Source of the DNA: Acidobacteriota bacterium
GTDB taxonomy: Bacteria; Acidobacteriota; Vicinamibacteria; Vicinamibacterales; SCN-69-37
Direction of reading: 5' to 3'
Assembly: GCA_013203475.1 (NCBI GenBank)
Contig: JABMNV010000051.1
Location: 1-35,647, forward strand
DNA: 35,647 nucleotides
The notes below the pieces were generated by a model. It had not been told where the DNA came from. It saw only the letters and a program-made list of their open reading frames with translations, and did no database searches. The translations under genes and the position numbers were made by a program. The stretch's first letter is position 1; each line of letters opens with the position of its first letter. Shown one piece after another: positions 7,862 to 15,533 of the stretch.

Positions 7862-8632
7862 TCACTTCACGCGAAACAGCGCGTCGTCGAGCGGGAGGTT
7901 GAACTCGACTGTCTTGACGGCGAGTTCGACCTGTAGCGTGCCAGACCGCATGATCTTGATTCTGTGTGCCACCAAGATTCCCTCCACGTCCTGGTAGTCA
8001 TCCAGTTCGGCGTCGCTGGCGTTGATGCCTTCGGTTGTGATCTTCAGCTCGACGAACGTCACGGGGTCCAGGTAGTAGTGCTGAGTGGGGAGGTCTTTGC
8101 GCAAGACCCTCAGGTGATAAGCCTGCTTCGTTGCCACGGTCACGGGGGGGAGTAACTCCACCGTGTACCCTCTGGCCTGATAGTCATACAGCGAACTATC
8201 AAAGTCGGCCTGATCGCGTGCGGCGTCCGCGTCCGGGCCCGTCAGTTCGGTCGGTTGTCCCGTGCCCATCACCGGATCAATGTTCCAGGTCTTCGCGCCG
8301 TCAAACAGACTGACCATCGTCCTGGACGCCTGGCCGGGAACCGCGAGCGTGAGTTCCTGCCTCGCGAGGTTCGGCCGCCGGGCATACACGACAAAGTCAA
8401 GCGTGAGTCCCGGGCCGTTGGCGACACCGCTCATCTTGATGGACTCGACCGCCATCCACGTGTCTCGACCGCCCTTGGTCGCCAGATTGGCTGCGATCAG
8501 TTCATCGACGGTTGGCACTGCGTCTGGCGTGGCAGCGGACGTAGGAACAGGCACCGTCTGGGCAGCCGCGCAGGGCGCAAGTCCGAAAATCAATGTCAGC
8601 GCGTAACACGCCACAATCGCAGGCTTGGTCAT
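7862..8632 (-). CDS. Exported LolA-like (outer-membrane lipoprotein-sorting-like) protein
   Basis: This 256-residue protein starts at the ATG at 8632, which has GAGGAG 7 nt upstream; longer in-frame extensions run through the divergent gene and are not believable. It has a clean signal peptide (hydrophobic core about residues 8-22, ending AAAQ). The mature part has the pattern of small LolA/LolB-like beta proteins of Acidobacteriota: VDELIAANLATKGG, then alternating strands MSGVANGPG, DFVVYARRPNLARQEL, LFDGAKTWNIDP, YHLRVLRKD, HYYLDPVTFVELKI and VAHRIKIMRSG. Such folds bind lipids or hydrophobic ligands in the periplasm; the ligand here is unknown. It lies upstream of speA in the same direction with a 68-bp gap. 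Confidence 0.7.
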   Translation of the reverse strand: MTKPAIVACYALTLIFGLAPCAAAQTVPVPTSAATPDAVPTVDELIAANLATKGGRDTWMAVESIKMSGVANGPGLTLDFVVYARRPNLARQELTLAVPGQASRTMVSLFDGAKTWNIDPVMGTGQPTELTGPDADAARDQADFDSSLYDYQARGYTVELLPPVTVATKQAYHLRVLRKDLPTQHYYLDPVTFVELKITTEGINASDAELDDYQDVEGILVAHRIKIMRSGTLQVELAVKTVEFNLPLDDALFRVK

Positions 8633-8675
8633 CACAAATCTCCTCGGTATCTTCCGATGTGTCCTACTATTCCAC

Positions 8676-10040
8676 ATGCTCAAACAGAACGTCACCCGGC
8701 GGAGTGTCTGCGGCCTGATCGCTGCTGTCATCGTCTGTGCCTCAGGGGTCGACGCCCAACAGGCGAGCCACTGGCCGTCGTTTCGCGGTATTCGCGGGGC
8801 TGGTGTTGCTGATGGTGATCCCCTGCCGGCGAACTGGAATGTGCCCCAGGGAACAGGCGTGCTCTGGAAGATGCCGCTTTCCGGCCTGGGACACTCGAGT
8901 CCGGTCGTCTGGGGCACTCGTGTCTGCGTGACGACAGCTAAGTCTGGCAAGGCCGATGCGGGCTTGAGGCTGGGACTGTACGGTGACATCGCGTCGGTGG
9001 CAGACGACACCGTTCACACGTGGTGGCTGACGTGTCTGGACACCGTGTCCGGCAAGGTGCTGTTCGAAACGAAGATGCACGAAGGAAAACCGGCCGTCAA
9101 GCGTCACACCAAGTCGACGCACGCCAATTCGACGTTGGCCACCGATGGGGTCCACCTCGTGGCCATGTTGGGGTCCGAAGGGCTTCACGCGTTCGACATG
9201 AACGGCAAGCCGCTGTGGAAGACCGATCTGGGCGTACTGGACTCGGGCTACTACCTGGCGCCGGCGGCGCAATGGGAGTTCGGAAGCTCGCCAGTCATTC
9301 ATGACGGCAAAGTTGTCGTGCAGGTGGACGTTCAGCAGAACTCGTTTCTGGCCGCGTTTGATGTCACAACCGGCGCGGAACGGTGGCGCACCGCCAGAGC
9401 CGACGTGCCCACGTGGAGCACGCCGACGATTCATGAGGTGGCTGGTCGTACGCAGGTGCTGGTCAACGGATGGCGCCACATGGGGGCCTACGACTTCGAG
9501 ACGGGCCAGGAGATCTGGAACTTAAAGAGCGCCGGCGGTGACATTCCCGTGCCGACTCCGGTCACGGGCCACGGCCTGGTGTATCTCACGAGCGCCCACG
9601 GGCGTGGCGCGCCCGTGTTCGCCGTCCGTGAAACCGCCACCGGTGACGTCACGCTCTCTGGGGACGCCACCAGCAATGAACACATCGCGTGGAGCCATCC
9701 GCGAGACGGCGCGTACATGATGTCGCCGGTCTTGTACCGAGGATTGTTGTACGTCTCGAAGAACAACGGCGTGTTTGCGGTCTTTGATGCGTTGACGGGC
9801 GAGCGCGTCTATCAGCAGCGCCTGGGCGACGGCACAACCGGATTTACAGCGTCGTTAGTCGCCGGAGACGGCAAGGTGTATTTCTCAAGTGAGGACGGCG
9901 ACGTGTTTGTGGTGCAGGCTGGTCGCGACTTCAAGTTGCTCGCCACCAATCCGCTCGGTGACTATGCGATGGCCACACCAGCGATTGCGGGAGGCACGAT
10001 GTTCTTCCGGACTGGTAGTGCCGTGATCGCTGTGCGCTAG
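8676..10040 (+). CDS. Exported PQQ-repeat beta-propeller protein
   Basis: This 454-residue protein begins with a signal peptide (MLKQNVTRRS, then a hydrophobic core ending GVDAQQ). It has the opening common to exported PQQ-like propellers, HWPSFRGIRGAGVADG...LPANWN...GTGVLWKMPLSGLGHSSPVVWG, and then repeated blades: TWWLTCLDTVSGKVLFETK, LHAFDMNGKPLWKTDLG, FGSSPVIHDGKVVVQVD, LAAFDVTTGAERWRT, GAYDFETGQEIWNL and YFSSEDGDVFVV. The PQQ-dehydrogenase catalytic residues were not recognised, so it may be a structural or binding propeller, not an enzyme. An upstream in-frame ATG at 8625 overlaps the divergent gene; the ATG at 8676 leaves 43 bp for both promoters and gives the normal signal peptide. 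Confidence 0.8.
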   Translation: MLKQNVTRRSVCGLIAAVIVCASGVDAQQASHWPSFRGIRGAGVADGDPLPANWNVPQGTGVLWKMPLSGLGHSSPVVWGTRVCVTTAKSGKADAGLRLGLYGDIASVADDTVHTWWLTCLDTVSGKVLFETKMHEGKPAVKRHTKSTHANSTLATDGVHLVAMLGSEGLHAFDMNGKPLWKTDLGVLDSGYYLAPAAQWEFGSSPVIHDGKVVVQVDVQQNSFLAAFDVTTGAERWRTARADVPTWSTPTIHEVAGRTQVLVNGWRHMGAYDFETGQEIWNLKSAGGDIPVPTPVTGHGLVYLTSAHGRGAPVFAVRETATGDVTLSGDATSNEHIAWSHPRDGAYMMSPVLYRGLLYVSKNNGVFAVFDALTGERVYQQRLGDGTTGFTASLVAGDGKVYFSSEDGDVFVVQAGRDFKLLATNPLGDYAMATPAIAGGTMFFRTGSAVIAVR

Positions 10041-10049
10041 CGCACAGCG
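10028..10049. terminator. 22-bp perfect hairpin over the stop codon
   Basis: CGCTGTGCGCT is followed without a loop by its exact reverse complement, and the TAG stop of the PQQ-repeat gene sits at the centre. It is followed by CACCTTTTGG, a very short T run. It lies at the 3' end of a gene that converges on the FAD-linked oxidase gene, so a transcription end point is plausible. The lack of a proper U tract makes an intrinsic terminator uncertain. Confidence 0.4.
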
Positions 10050-10146
10050 CCACCTTTTGGGGACGGCTCACGTCTTCACGATTCGGACGATGTTCGACAC
10101 CGCCCTGCAGAAGCTGAACGCGACCGCCGGTAGATAGTCAGGCACT

Positions 10147-11787
10147 CTACGCAGGGAACAGCACGCCGGGTGCCAGCACGCCGCGTGGGTCGAGCGCAGA
10201 CTTGATGGCGCGCATCTGATTCAGGCCTTCGTCACCGTAGAGTTGTCGCAGCAGCGCCTGCTTGACCGAGGACCGGCCGACGCCATGCTCGGCCAGCGGA
10301 CAGCCGCCCAGACGAGCCACCGCGCGACCGAATTCGAGAATCGCCTCACGCCCAGCCACGACGTCGTCGAATGATCGTGGAATGACATTCGGATGGACGT
10401 TGCCGTCAGAGATATGTCCCCAGATGGCAAAATCGAGGCCCCGTGCGCGGTAGCCCTCGCGGTAGATGGCCACCATCGTGCCGAAGTGCTCAAACAGCAC
10501 GATCATGTCGGCCGCCGTCTTTTCGATGCGCGCGTCGTGATCCCGTTTGGCGTCGCCCACCCGTCGGTTGACGCCCGCCGGGGCTGATTCTCGAAAGGCG
10601 AGAAACTGGTCGATGCGCCGTTGGTCCCCGGGCCACGCCATCTCGGTGTCGTCGAGTGCGCCGTGTGCGGCGAGCATGCGGCAAAAGCGAACGATCGCGC
10701 CGTCTGTGGCGTCGTCTGACAAGGAAGCGCTGACTTGTTCGAACGCCACTGCAGGCGTCGTCTCGCGAGGCAACTCGAGCTGGACCAGGAGCATCACTGC
10801 CGCGTCGGCGGGGATGGTGATGTCCTGCTTGCGATCGATGCCGTCTTCCCGCAGGATTTCAAGACACCGTCGGTCGACGTGCTCGATGGCCGAAATGTCC
10901 AGGCCGACCGGATCCTTCGTGCGCCATGTCTCCTGTGACGCCCGCCGAAGCGCATCGACCAGTGTGATCGCATCTGATTCCGAGCGGACGGACACAAGCG
11001 CCCATGCCACCGCAGGTGGTTCGGCAAGGACCCGGAACAACACATCAGTGACCACACCCAGAGTGCCTTCCGCCCCGATAAAGAGGTCCACCAGATCCAT
11101 CTCAGGCGCCGCAAAGTACCCAGCCGAACACTTGGGCACAGCGGGCATCACGTAAGTGCCAGGCTGCACCGTGCGCGTGCCGCAGTCGCACGTGATCTCG
11201 AAGCCGCGAACGGGGTCCGCGACGCACTGGCCCCGCGTGATTGCGAGCACATGCCCGCACGCCAGGACCACGGTCAGGCCATCTGTCCACTGACGGGTCG
11301 TGCCGTACTTGAACGTCGCTGCGCCTGCGGCATTGGTGGCGACCACGCCACCTGCAAATGCCCCGGTGTAGGTGGGAGAAGGTGCGTACCAGCGGCCGGT
11401 CGAATGTAGCAATTCCTGCAACGTCGTTAGCGGCACGCCCGATCCCACGCGGAAATGGTGCTGGCCCGATTCCTGAATAGAGACCAGACGTGCAGTTGAG
11501 AGCACCAGGCCGCCGTCGGGCGTCGCACCACCGGTCACCGATGACTGCGCACCGACCGGCAGCACACGCGAGGCGTGGGTCAGCAGGTGAGCAATCTCCT
11601 GCTCCGTGCGAGGCCGAGCCACGCCATCGGCATGCCCGCCGGAATAGTGTGCGGCGTCTTCCGAATGCGCGAGCAGGACGTCGGGTTGTCGGTCGATGAG
11701 AGATTCGGCCAGCGACTCGGCCGTCGACTCCGACGAGAGGCCTGTTGCGCCCTTGGGGCGACGTGCGTGGATGGAGTGGGTGGACAT
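10147..11787 (-). CDS. FAD-linked oxidase (GlcD/D-lactate dehydrogenase family)
   Basis: This protein of about 546 residues has an N-terminal FAD_binding_4 (PCMH-type) domain and a C-terminal FAD-oxidase_C domain. Visible FAD-domain features are RPRTEQEIAHLLTHA, VLPVGAQSSVTGGATPDGG, FRVGSGVPLTTLQELL, APSPTYTGAFAGGVVATNA and FIGAEGTLGVVTDVLFRV. The C-terminal domain has FAIWGHISDGNVHPNV and LAEHGVG, the usual metal and substrate histidine blocks. Relatives oxidise 2-hydroxy acids such as D-lactate or glycolate; the exact substrate is not readable. The start is taken as the ATG at 11787; a GTG at 11808 would add seven residues. It is divergent from the rhodanese gene (41 bp between starts), and no GlcE or GlcF partner is in the window. 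Confidence 0.85.
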   Translation of the reverse strand: MSTHSIHARRPKGATGLSSESTAESLAESLIDRQPDVLLAHSEDAAHYSGGHADGVARPRTEQEIAHLLTHASRVLPVGAQSSVTGGATPDGGLVLSTARLVSIQESGQHHFRVGSGVPLTTLQELLHSTGRWYAPSPTYTGAFAGGVVATNAAGAATFKYGTTRQWTDGLTVVLACGHVLAITRGQCVADPVRGFEITCDCGTRTVQPGTYVMPAVPKCSAGYFAAPEMDLVDLFIGAEGTLGVVTDVLFRVLAEPPAVAWALVSVRSESDAITLVDALRRASQETWRTKDPVGLDISAIEHVDRRCLEILREDGIDRKQDITIPADAAVMLLVQLELPRETTPAVAFEQVSASLSDDATDGAIVRFCRMLAAHGALDDTEMAWPGDQRRIDQFLAFRESAPAGVNRRVGDAKRDHDARIEKTAADMIVLFEHFGTMVAIYREGYRARGLDFAIWGHISDGNVHPNVIPRSFDDVVAGREAILEFGRAVARLGGCPLAEHGVGRSSVKQALLRQLYGDEGLNQMRAIKSALDPRGVLAPGVLFPA

Positions 11788-11828
11788 CAGTGCAGGCGGA
11801 GTCAGCACCGATCATAAGGGGGGACGAG

Positions 11829-12275
11829 ATGAAACGGATACTAAAGGGGATTGGCGTCGCGTTGTGGTGTGTGCTCGTCGTCGGGGGAAGTGTGGAAGAA
11901 GGAAGTGCGTCCACAGAAACGCAGTCGAGGCCAGTCATCACACTTGGCGAATTCGTGCCGCTCCACACAATTGAGCGCGTGCTTGTTCTGGATGTTCGAG
12001 ACGCCGAGAGTTTCGGCCGCGGACACATCCCCAGGGCATCTCATGTGCCCCTCCGTGAAGTGGAGTCGCAGGTCGACGACATTCGCACGCTCGCCAAAGG
12101 CCGGCTGGTGGTGACCTATTGCTCGTGTCCCACCGAAGCCACGAGCCTCATGGCCGCTCGACTCTTGAACGCGGCTGGTATCAGCTCCAAGGCCTTGGTG
12201 GGCGGCTTTCAAGGATGGGTCGAGTCTGGTGGGGCGATCGCGATTCGGGGAGTGTGGCCGCGCGGCACTAGATGA
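11829..12275 (+). CDS. Exported single-domain rhodanese-like protein
   Basis: This 148-residue protein starts at the ATG at 11829, preceded by AAGGGGGG at good spacing, and has a signal peptide (hydrophobic core about residues 8-20). A single rhodanese domain follows: VLVLDVRDAESFGRGHIPRASHVP, then the active-site loop VTYCSCPTEATS with Cys98, then LNAAGISSKALVGGFQGWVESG. Relatives transfer sulfane sulfur; the CxCPxEATS loop is common in exported Acidobacteriota members. The substrate is unknown. Its stop codon overlaps the 3' end of the convergent AbrB pseudogene by 8 bp. Confidence 0.85.
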   Translation: MKRILKGIGVALWCVLVVGGSVEEGSASTETQSRPVITLGEFVPLHTIERVLVLDVRDAESFGRGHIPRASHVPLREVESQVDDIRTLAKGRLVVTYCSCPTEATSLMAARLLNAAGISSKALVGGFQGWVESGGAIAIRGVWPRGTR

Positions 12276-12585
12276 CAGGTCCATCGAAACCCTCAAACGC
12301 GTCAGCAACGATGCTCTCGACCCGCTGCACCTCGTCCTCGCTGAGCTGTTCGAACTTCCCGTCGCGCCATTTCTTCGGAAGCGTGCCGTTGTTACGAGCA
12401 CCGGCCGGAGGCGCAGGCCCCGCACCCGGTCCACAGGTCGAGTGCCTTTGTGGCCCTTTCGCAGCAGGAGACCCTTGTCAGTGAACTCAAACTCCACCGT
12501 TGTGCCTGTTCGGAACCCCAATCGGTCTCGCACCTTCTTCGGTACCGTGATCTGGCCTTTTGAGGAATCACGGTGCCGACGATGA
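12268..12585 (-). pseudogene. AbrB/MazE-type antitoxin, frameshifted
   Basis: The swapped-hairpin signature SSKGQITVPKKVRDRLGF followed by TGTTVEFEFTDKGLLLRKGHKGTRPVDRVRG is unmistakable. However, this frame has no start codon in place: a GTG sits just upstream in another frame (GTG ATT CC), consistent with a lost base. After VDRVRG the frame degenerates, while a different frame carries a plausible acidic tail (LPKKWRDGKFEQLSEDEVQ and DAFEGFDGPVI, stop at 12268). At least two frame changes are needed to read a whole protein, and no toxin partner is adjacent on this strand. A pseudogene or sequencing errors are both possible. Confidence 0.65.
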
Positions 12586-12643
12586 TGGAGATCGAAGCGA
12601 ATCGGGTGTTGCGCAGGTTGGCTCGGTGTGAAAATATGCTTTT

Positions 12644-12913
12644 ATGCGTACAACGGTCGAACTCGATCCCGCGTTGATGCGGGCGGCAAAGGCCCGGTCC
12701 GCTGAGCGAGGGGAATCGCTCAAGAGCTTGCTCGCTCGCGCCGTGGCGGCTGAGTTGGAGGCGGTCCCTGTTCAGGCAGCGACGGCGAAGGTCTCCCTCC
12801 CCTTGTTCGGTAGCGCGAAGGGCTCCAAGGTCAGATTGACGTCCGCCGATTTGGAGCGAGCGCTCGCCGATGCGGATGCCGTTCCCGTGCGGGCCAGATT
12901 GCACCGTACCTGA
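12644..12913 (+). CDS. vapB: VapB-type antitoxin
   Basis: This 89-residue protein opens with a ribbon-helix-helix-like MRTTVELDPALMRAAKARS, AERGESLKSLLARAVAAEL; the strand-helix-helix pattern is typical for antitoxins of PIN toxins. The basic, flexible C-terminal half would wrap the toxin. It sits 2 bp upstream of vapC. There is no Shine-Dalgarno before the ATG; an AT-rich stretch with TATGCT ends 3 nt before it. It would bind and inhibit VapC and autoregulate the operon, which is family knowledge, not shown here. Confidence 0.85.
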   Translation: MRTTVELDPALMRAAKARSAERGESLKSLLARAVAAELEAVPVQAATAKVSLPLFGSAKGSKVRLTSADLERALADADAVPVRARLHRT

Positions 12914-12915
12914 CG

Positions 12916-13359
12916 ATGAAGTTGCTCGATGTGAACGTCTGGCTGGCGGCGGCGTGGGCGCGACATGCCAGTCACCCCATCGCGAAGTCCTGGTTCGACG
13001 AACAGGAGGACGACCTCGCGTTCTGCCGGGTTACCGAGATGTCACTGCTGCGGCTTGTGACAAACCCGGCCGTCACCGGTGCCGATGCGCTGACCCGACA
13101 GAACGCCTGGGACCTGGTCCTGGCGCTGCAGGACGACCCACGCGTGCGGTTCTTGCCGGAACCTCGCAGACTCGGTCCCGCGTGGGTGGCTCTCTCTAAG
13201 CGCCCTGACCGTAGTCACCTCCACTGGACCGACGACTACCTGGCTGCTTTCGCGCAGACGACTCCAGCGACGCTGGTGACACTCGACCGCAAGTTCGCCG
13301 CCCGATACCCGTCGGTGACGGTGGAAGTGCTGGGCGCTCGCTCTCGGAAAGGTCGATAG
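12916..13359 (+). CDS. vapC: VapC-type PIN-domain ribonuclease toxin
   Basis: This is a 147-residue PIN domain with all four expected acidic positions: Asp5 in MKLLDVNVWLAA, Glu41 in RVTEMSLLRL, Asp106/107 in WTDDYLAAFA, and Asp124 in LVTLDRKFAA. The TNPAV segment after Glu41 is characteristic of one VapC subgroup. It would cleave RNA with Mg2+ in the cytoplasm when free of VapB. It is intact, with the toxin start 2 bp after the antitoxin stop. Confidence 0.9.
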   Translation: MKLLDVNVWLAAAWARHASHPIAKSWFDEQEDDLAFCRVTEMSLLRLVTNPAVTGADALTRQNAWDLVLALQDDPRVRFLPEPRRLGPAWVALSKRPDRSHLHWTDDYLAAFAQTTPATLVTLDRKFAARYPSVTVEVLGARSRKGR

Positions 13360-13360
13360 C

Positions 13361-13438
13361 TTGACAGTGGGTCGGCGTGAGTCCGACCGTCGACTCGGCC
13401 CGTACGAGATCGTGGCTCGGCTGGGCGCCGGAGACATG
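13361..13438 (+). pseudogene. N-terminal stub of a PknB-type Ser/Thr kinase
   Basis: From a TTG start the frame reads LTVGRRESDRRLGPYEIVARLGAGDM, which is the start and glycine-rich loop of acidobacterial Ser/Thr kinases (RLGPYEI...LGAGGMG). Homology stops abruptly after GAGDM. Only about 26 residues survive, next to the vapC stop. The 100 bp that follow, up to the small gene at 13542, show nothing recognisable. Confidence 0.6.
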
Positions 13439-13541
13439 ATCGCCGGCGGCCACACCGCGCCGGAGCACGGTGTCAGCGTCAGTTCGCGGGGGCCTGCGCT
13501 CACCTGGAGCATCGACGAACATCTTCGAGCGCATTGGTCGC

Positions 13542-13742
13542 TCAGCGGTCGGGGTGGCGCATGTCTTCGATGGATCGGAACTTCACGACGCCGCGTGGAT
13601 AGACTCTGGGCGCGATCTTCCAGTAGCGTGCGCAGTGTCGCAAGAAACGATCGAAGTCTGCGTTTGCGGACACGTGCAGGGGGGCGGCGTTCATCTCCTC
13701 GATAGAGCGGAATTTCTGCACGGGCACGTTAATCCTCCTCAT
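13542..13742 (-). CDS. Small protein with two KFRSIE motifs, partner of the nucleotidyltransferase
   Basis: This 66-residue protein has the same motif near both ends: KFRSIEEM at residues 10-17 and KFRSIEDM near the C-terminus, flanking FDRFLRHCARYWKIAPRVYPRGV. It overlaps the end of the upstream nucleotidyltransferase gene by 14 bp and has AAGG just before its ATG, so the two are translationally linked. From memory, similar small proteins occur beside this nucleotidyltransferase type in Acidobacteriota, but no function is known to me. The pairing suggests a two-gene toxin-antitoxin or regulatory module. Confidence 0.7.
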   Translation of the reverse strand: MRRINVPVQKFRSIEEMNAAPLHVSANADFDRFLRHCARYWKIAPRVYPRGVVKFRSIEDMRHPDR

Positions 13743-14208
13743 CCTTCAAGTTGAAGCGCTCGCGCAGCGCGGCTGCGTCTTGATGGTCCTTGGCCCGAAC
13801 GGTGCCCTTCTTGAGACGATAGAGGGCCGCCGGTGTCGCCACTTGCACGCGAGTGCCCCCGATATTCTTAGTCTCGGCTTCGACCGTGTCGAAACTGGCG
13901 GCCTCGCCAAGGCGCGTGAGGATATCGAAGTACAGGTCGCCGCTAGGCGGGTAGTAGCGAACGGCAGGGTACTCGCCCAACAAGTCGGCCGCAGAAATCT
14001 CATCGATGTGCGGGTCGTCCGAATACGATGCCCTCAGAGCGACACGCAGTCGTTCGACGTTGTCAGCGGTGGCCCTGATAAACAGGCCGAGGTCCTCGGT
14101 CGCGCGCACCACCCCGTGGAAACCCATTGCGGTGGCGCCGATAAGCACGTACTCCAGACCCGACTCCTCAAAGGCGCGAAGCACACGGAGGATTTCGTCC
14201 CGGTCCAC
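13729..14208 (-). CDS. AbiEii-like nucleotidyltransferase with altered active site
   Basis: From the GTG at 14208 this is a 159-residue protein: VDRDEILRVLRAFEESGLEYVLIGATAMGFHG, then RATEDLGLFIR, HIDEISAADLLGEYPAVRYYPPSGDLYFDIL, and LYRLKKGTVRAKDHQDAAAL. This is the small nucleotidyltransferase family related to AbiEii and MNT toxins or antitoxins. Family members have an ATEDxDLF motif with two catalytic Asp; here the second is Gly41, while Asp39 and a later Asp in YFDIL remain. The frame is otherwise intact. Longer in-frame N-terminal extensions reach into unrelated sequence and were not used. It is co-directional and overlapping with the KFRSIE protein. Confidence 0.8.
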   Translation of the reverse strand: MDRDEILRVLRAFEESGLEYVLIGATAMGFHGVVRATEDLGLFIRATADNVERLRVALRASYSDDPHIDEISAADLLGEYPAVRYYPPSGDLYFDILTRLGEAASFDTVEAETKNIGGTRVQVATPAALYRLKKGTVRAKDHQDAAALRERFNLKDEED

Positions 14209-14214
14209 TCGACA

Positions 14215-14243
14215 AGCATAACGTCTCGCGGATGGTGCGTCAC
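14215..14243 (-). promoter_or_regulatory. Putative promoter of the nucleotidyltransferase pair
   Basis: On the minus strand, GTGACG (14243-14238) and TATGCT (14220-14215) are separated by 17 bp, and TATGCT ends 6 nt before the GTG start codon. The expected transcription start would therefore fall on or next to the GTG, giving a leaderless message. Each box matches the consensus at 4 of 6 positions. Confidence 0.35.
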
Positions 14244-14405
14244 CAGCGCCAGCCTGTGAGAGGCGGAATCGAAGCCGTCGAGGATCGTTGGCACAGGCGT
14301 TCAAGGCCTTCCATGATGCCGGAGCCTGGATTGGCCCGTTGACCTGAAAAAGAGATGAAAGTACCGCAATGGCTGACGGACGGAGCGCCTGTCGCGGCGT
14401 CGACG

Positions 14406-15027
14406 CTAGCTCTCCCTCAGAATCTCGATGGGATTCACACGGGTGGCCGTCCATGCCGGCCGAGCGGCGGCAATGAAGACCACGAGCACGAGGTACGCCG
14501 TGATCAGTCCGGAGCCCCAGTAGGCGAGGGCGAGACCGCCCACCACGCCCATGGCCGACGTTGATGCCGCTTGCCGCAACACCAGTCGGGCCACATCCGA
14601 CGCTATCGCGGCAAGCAAGAGGCCCACGCCGCCCAGCAGCGACAACACGCTTGCGAACAGGCGGGTGCTCGACTGCCCGCGATCGATCCATGAGGTCAGC
14701 AACTCGGCTCGGCTGGAGGGCAATGTTGGATCCAGCTCAAAGAACGCCTGCGCAACAATCTCGTTCGCGCGAGACAGGGGCACTCGCGACTTGCTCAACA
14801 CGACACTCTGCATCCGGAGGTCATCTGGGGTTAGCGGACGGTACAGGATCAAGTCGGGTTCGTCGGTCAGGCCCCTGGTGAGTGTGTCTCGCAGTACGCC
14901 GACGATGACGAATTCCTTGGGCGGAGCCCCACGTTGAGGCATGCTCACTCGTGTCCCTTCAACCGTGGTTTGACCAAACAGTCGGCGGGCCAGTGATTCA
15001 GAGACCACCACCGGTTGGTGGGTTGAC
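14406..15027 (-). pseudogene. FtsX/MacB-like ABC permease (ADOP type), decayed C-terminal part
   Basis: The frame reads PVVVSESLARRLFGQTTVEG, FVIVGVLRDTLTRGL, LILYRPL, a transmembrane-like RLFASVLSLLGGVGLLLAAI, then SDVARLVLRQAA, VVGGLALAYWGSGLITAYL, VLVVFIAAARPAWTATRVNPIEILRES and a stop. This is the usual C-terminus of acidobacterial duplicated orphan permeases. The LYGLVAQ-VAERTREFGIRMALGA region expected after LLAAI, and the segment before the last transmembrane helix, are missing, so at least two internal in-frame deletions have occurred. The 5' side is lost beyond about 15027-15100. The remaining 200 residues cannot form a full permease. Confidence 0.75.
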
Positions 15028-15179
15028 TTAATGCCACCGCCCCGTGGCTTCAGCAGCTTTGGCGGGCCGCCCGGGACGTCATTGTGCCGAGGTTATGACC
15101 ATGTGAACTTTCAGTACTTGCCTCGCGCCGCCGGTGGCGCGTTCGTCCGAGCGACATTTCGAGCTGACCCACGCCGGAG

Positions 15180-15533
15180 GTGCGCCCCCCGCCGAGAAAC
15201 GTCGTTCACAGACGTTACCATTCCTGGCCTCACCCATCCGCCCGGCTCGAAGAGGTACGGCGCGAACGGCGGAGGCTCGCTTGACGCCTTTCACTCTGCG
15301 ACGTTGATCGAAATCGACATGAAGCCGGCGGCGCTGGCGGACCACTACAGCGACCAGATGATCGCCTCTGGCTGGTCACGCGTCGGGCACATGGATAAAG
15401 ACACCGTAGGCACGGCTGTGCGCTTCAGCACTACGACCGTGAGCGGCACGCCTCTCACTGCGTTACTGGTCATCACGCCCGTGGGTCCCCGTGGGACCAC
15501 GCGCGACGACCTGTTCTTGCGCGTCATGCGACA
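15180..15533 (+). pseudogene. Fragment of a conserved exported hypothetical protein
   Basis: Within an open frame running from 15031 to 15615, only the middle looks like protein: GGGSLDAFHSATLIEIDMKPAALADHYSDQMIASGWSRV, then VRFSTTTVSGTPLTALLVITPV and LFLRVMRHG. The pattern 'PAALADHY..QM..SGW' with a strand-rich end recalls small acidobacterial proteins of unknown function. The upstream part (15031-15180) has biased composition and no recognisable start. The 3' part overlaps the end of ctaC on the other strand. I regard it as a displaced gene piece. Confidence 0.4.

Noticed and set aside
8633-9010. N-terminal extension of the LolA-like protein to 9010
   Set aside because: It would run antisense through the start of the PQQ-repeat gene; the ATG at 8632 has a strong ribosome site and a normal signal peptide.
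12392-12904. Minus-strand frame across vapB
   Set aside because: It only shadows vapB and the AbrB remnant; the plus-strand vapB frame has the ribbon-helix-helix pattern and is coupled to vapC.
14209-14691. Long N-terminal extension of the nucleotidyltransferase
   Set aside because: The family start matches VDRDEILRVL at 14208; the upstream part is unlike the family and overlaps the ABC permease remnant in antisense.
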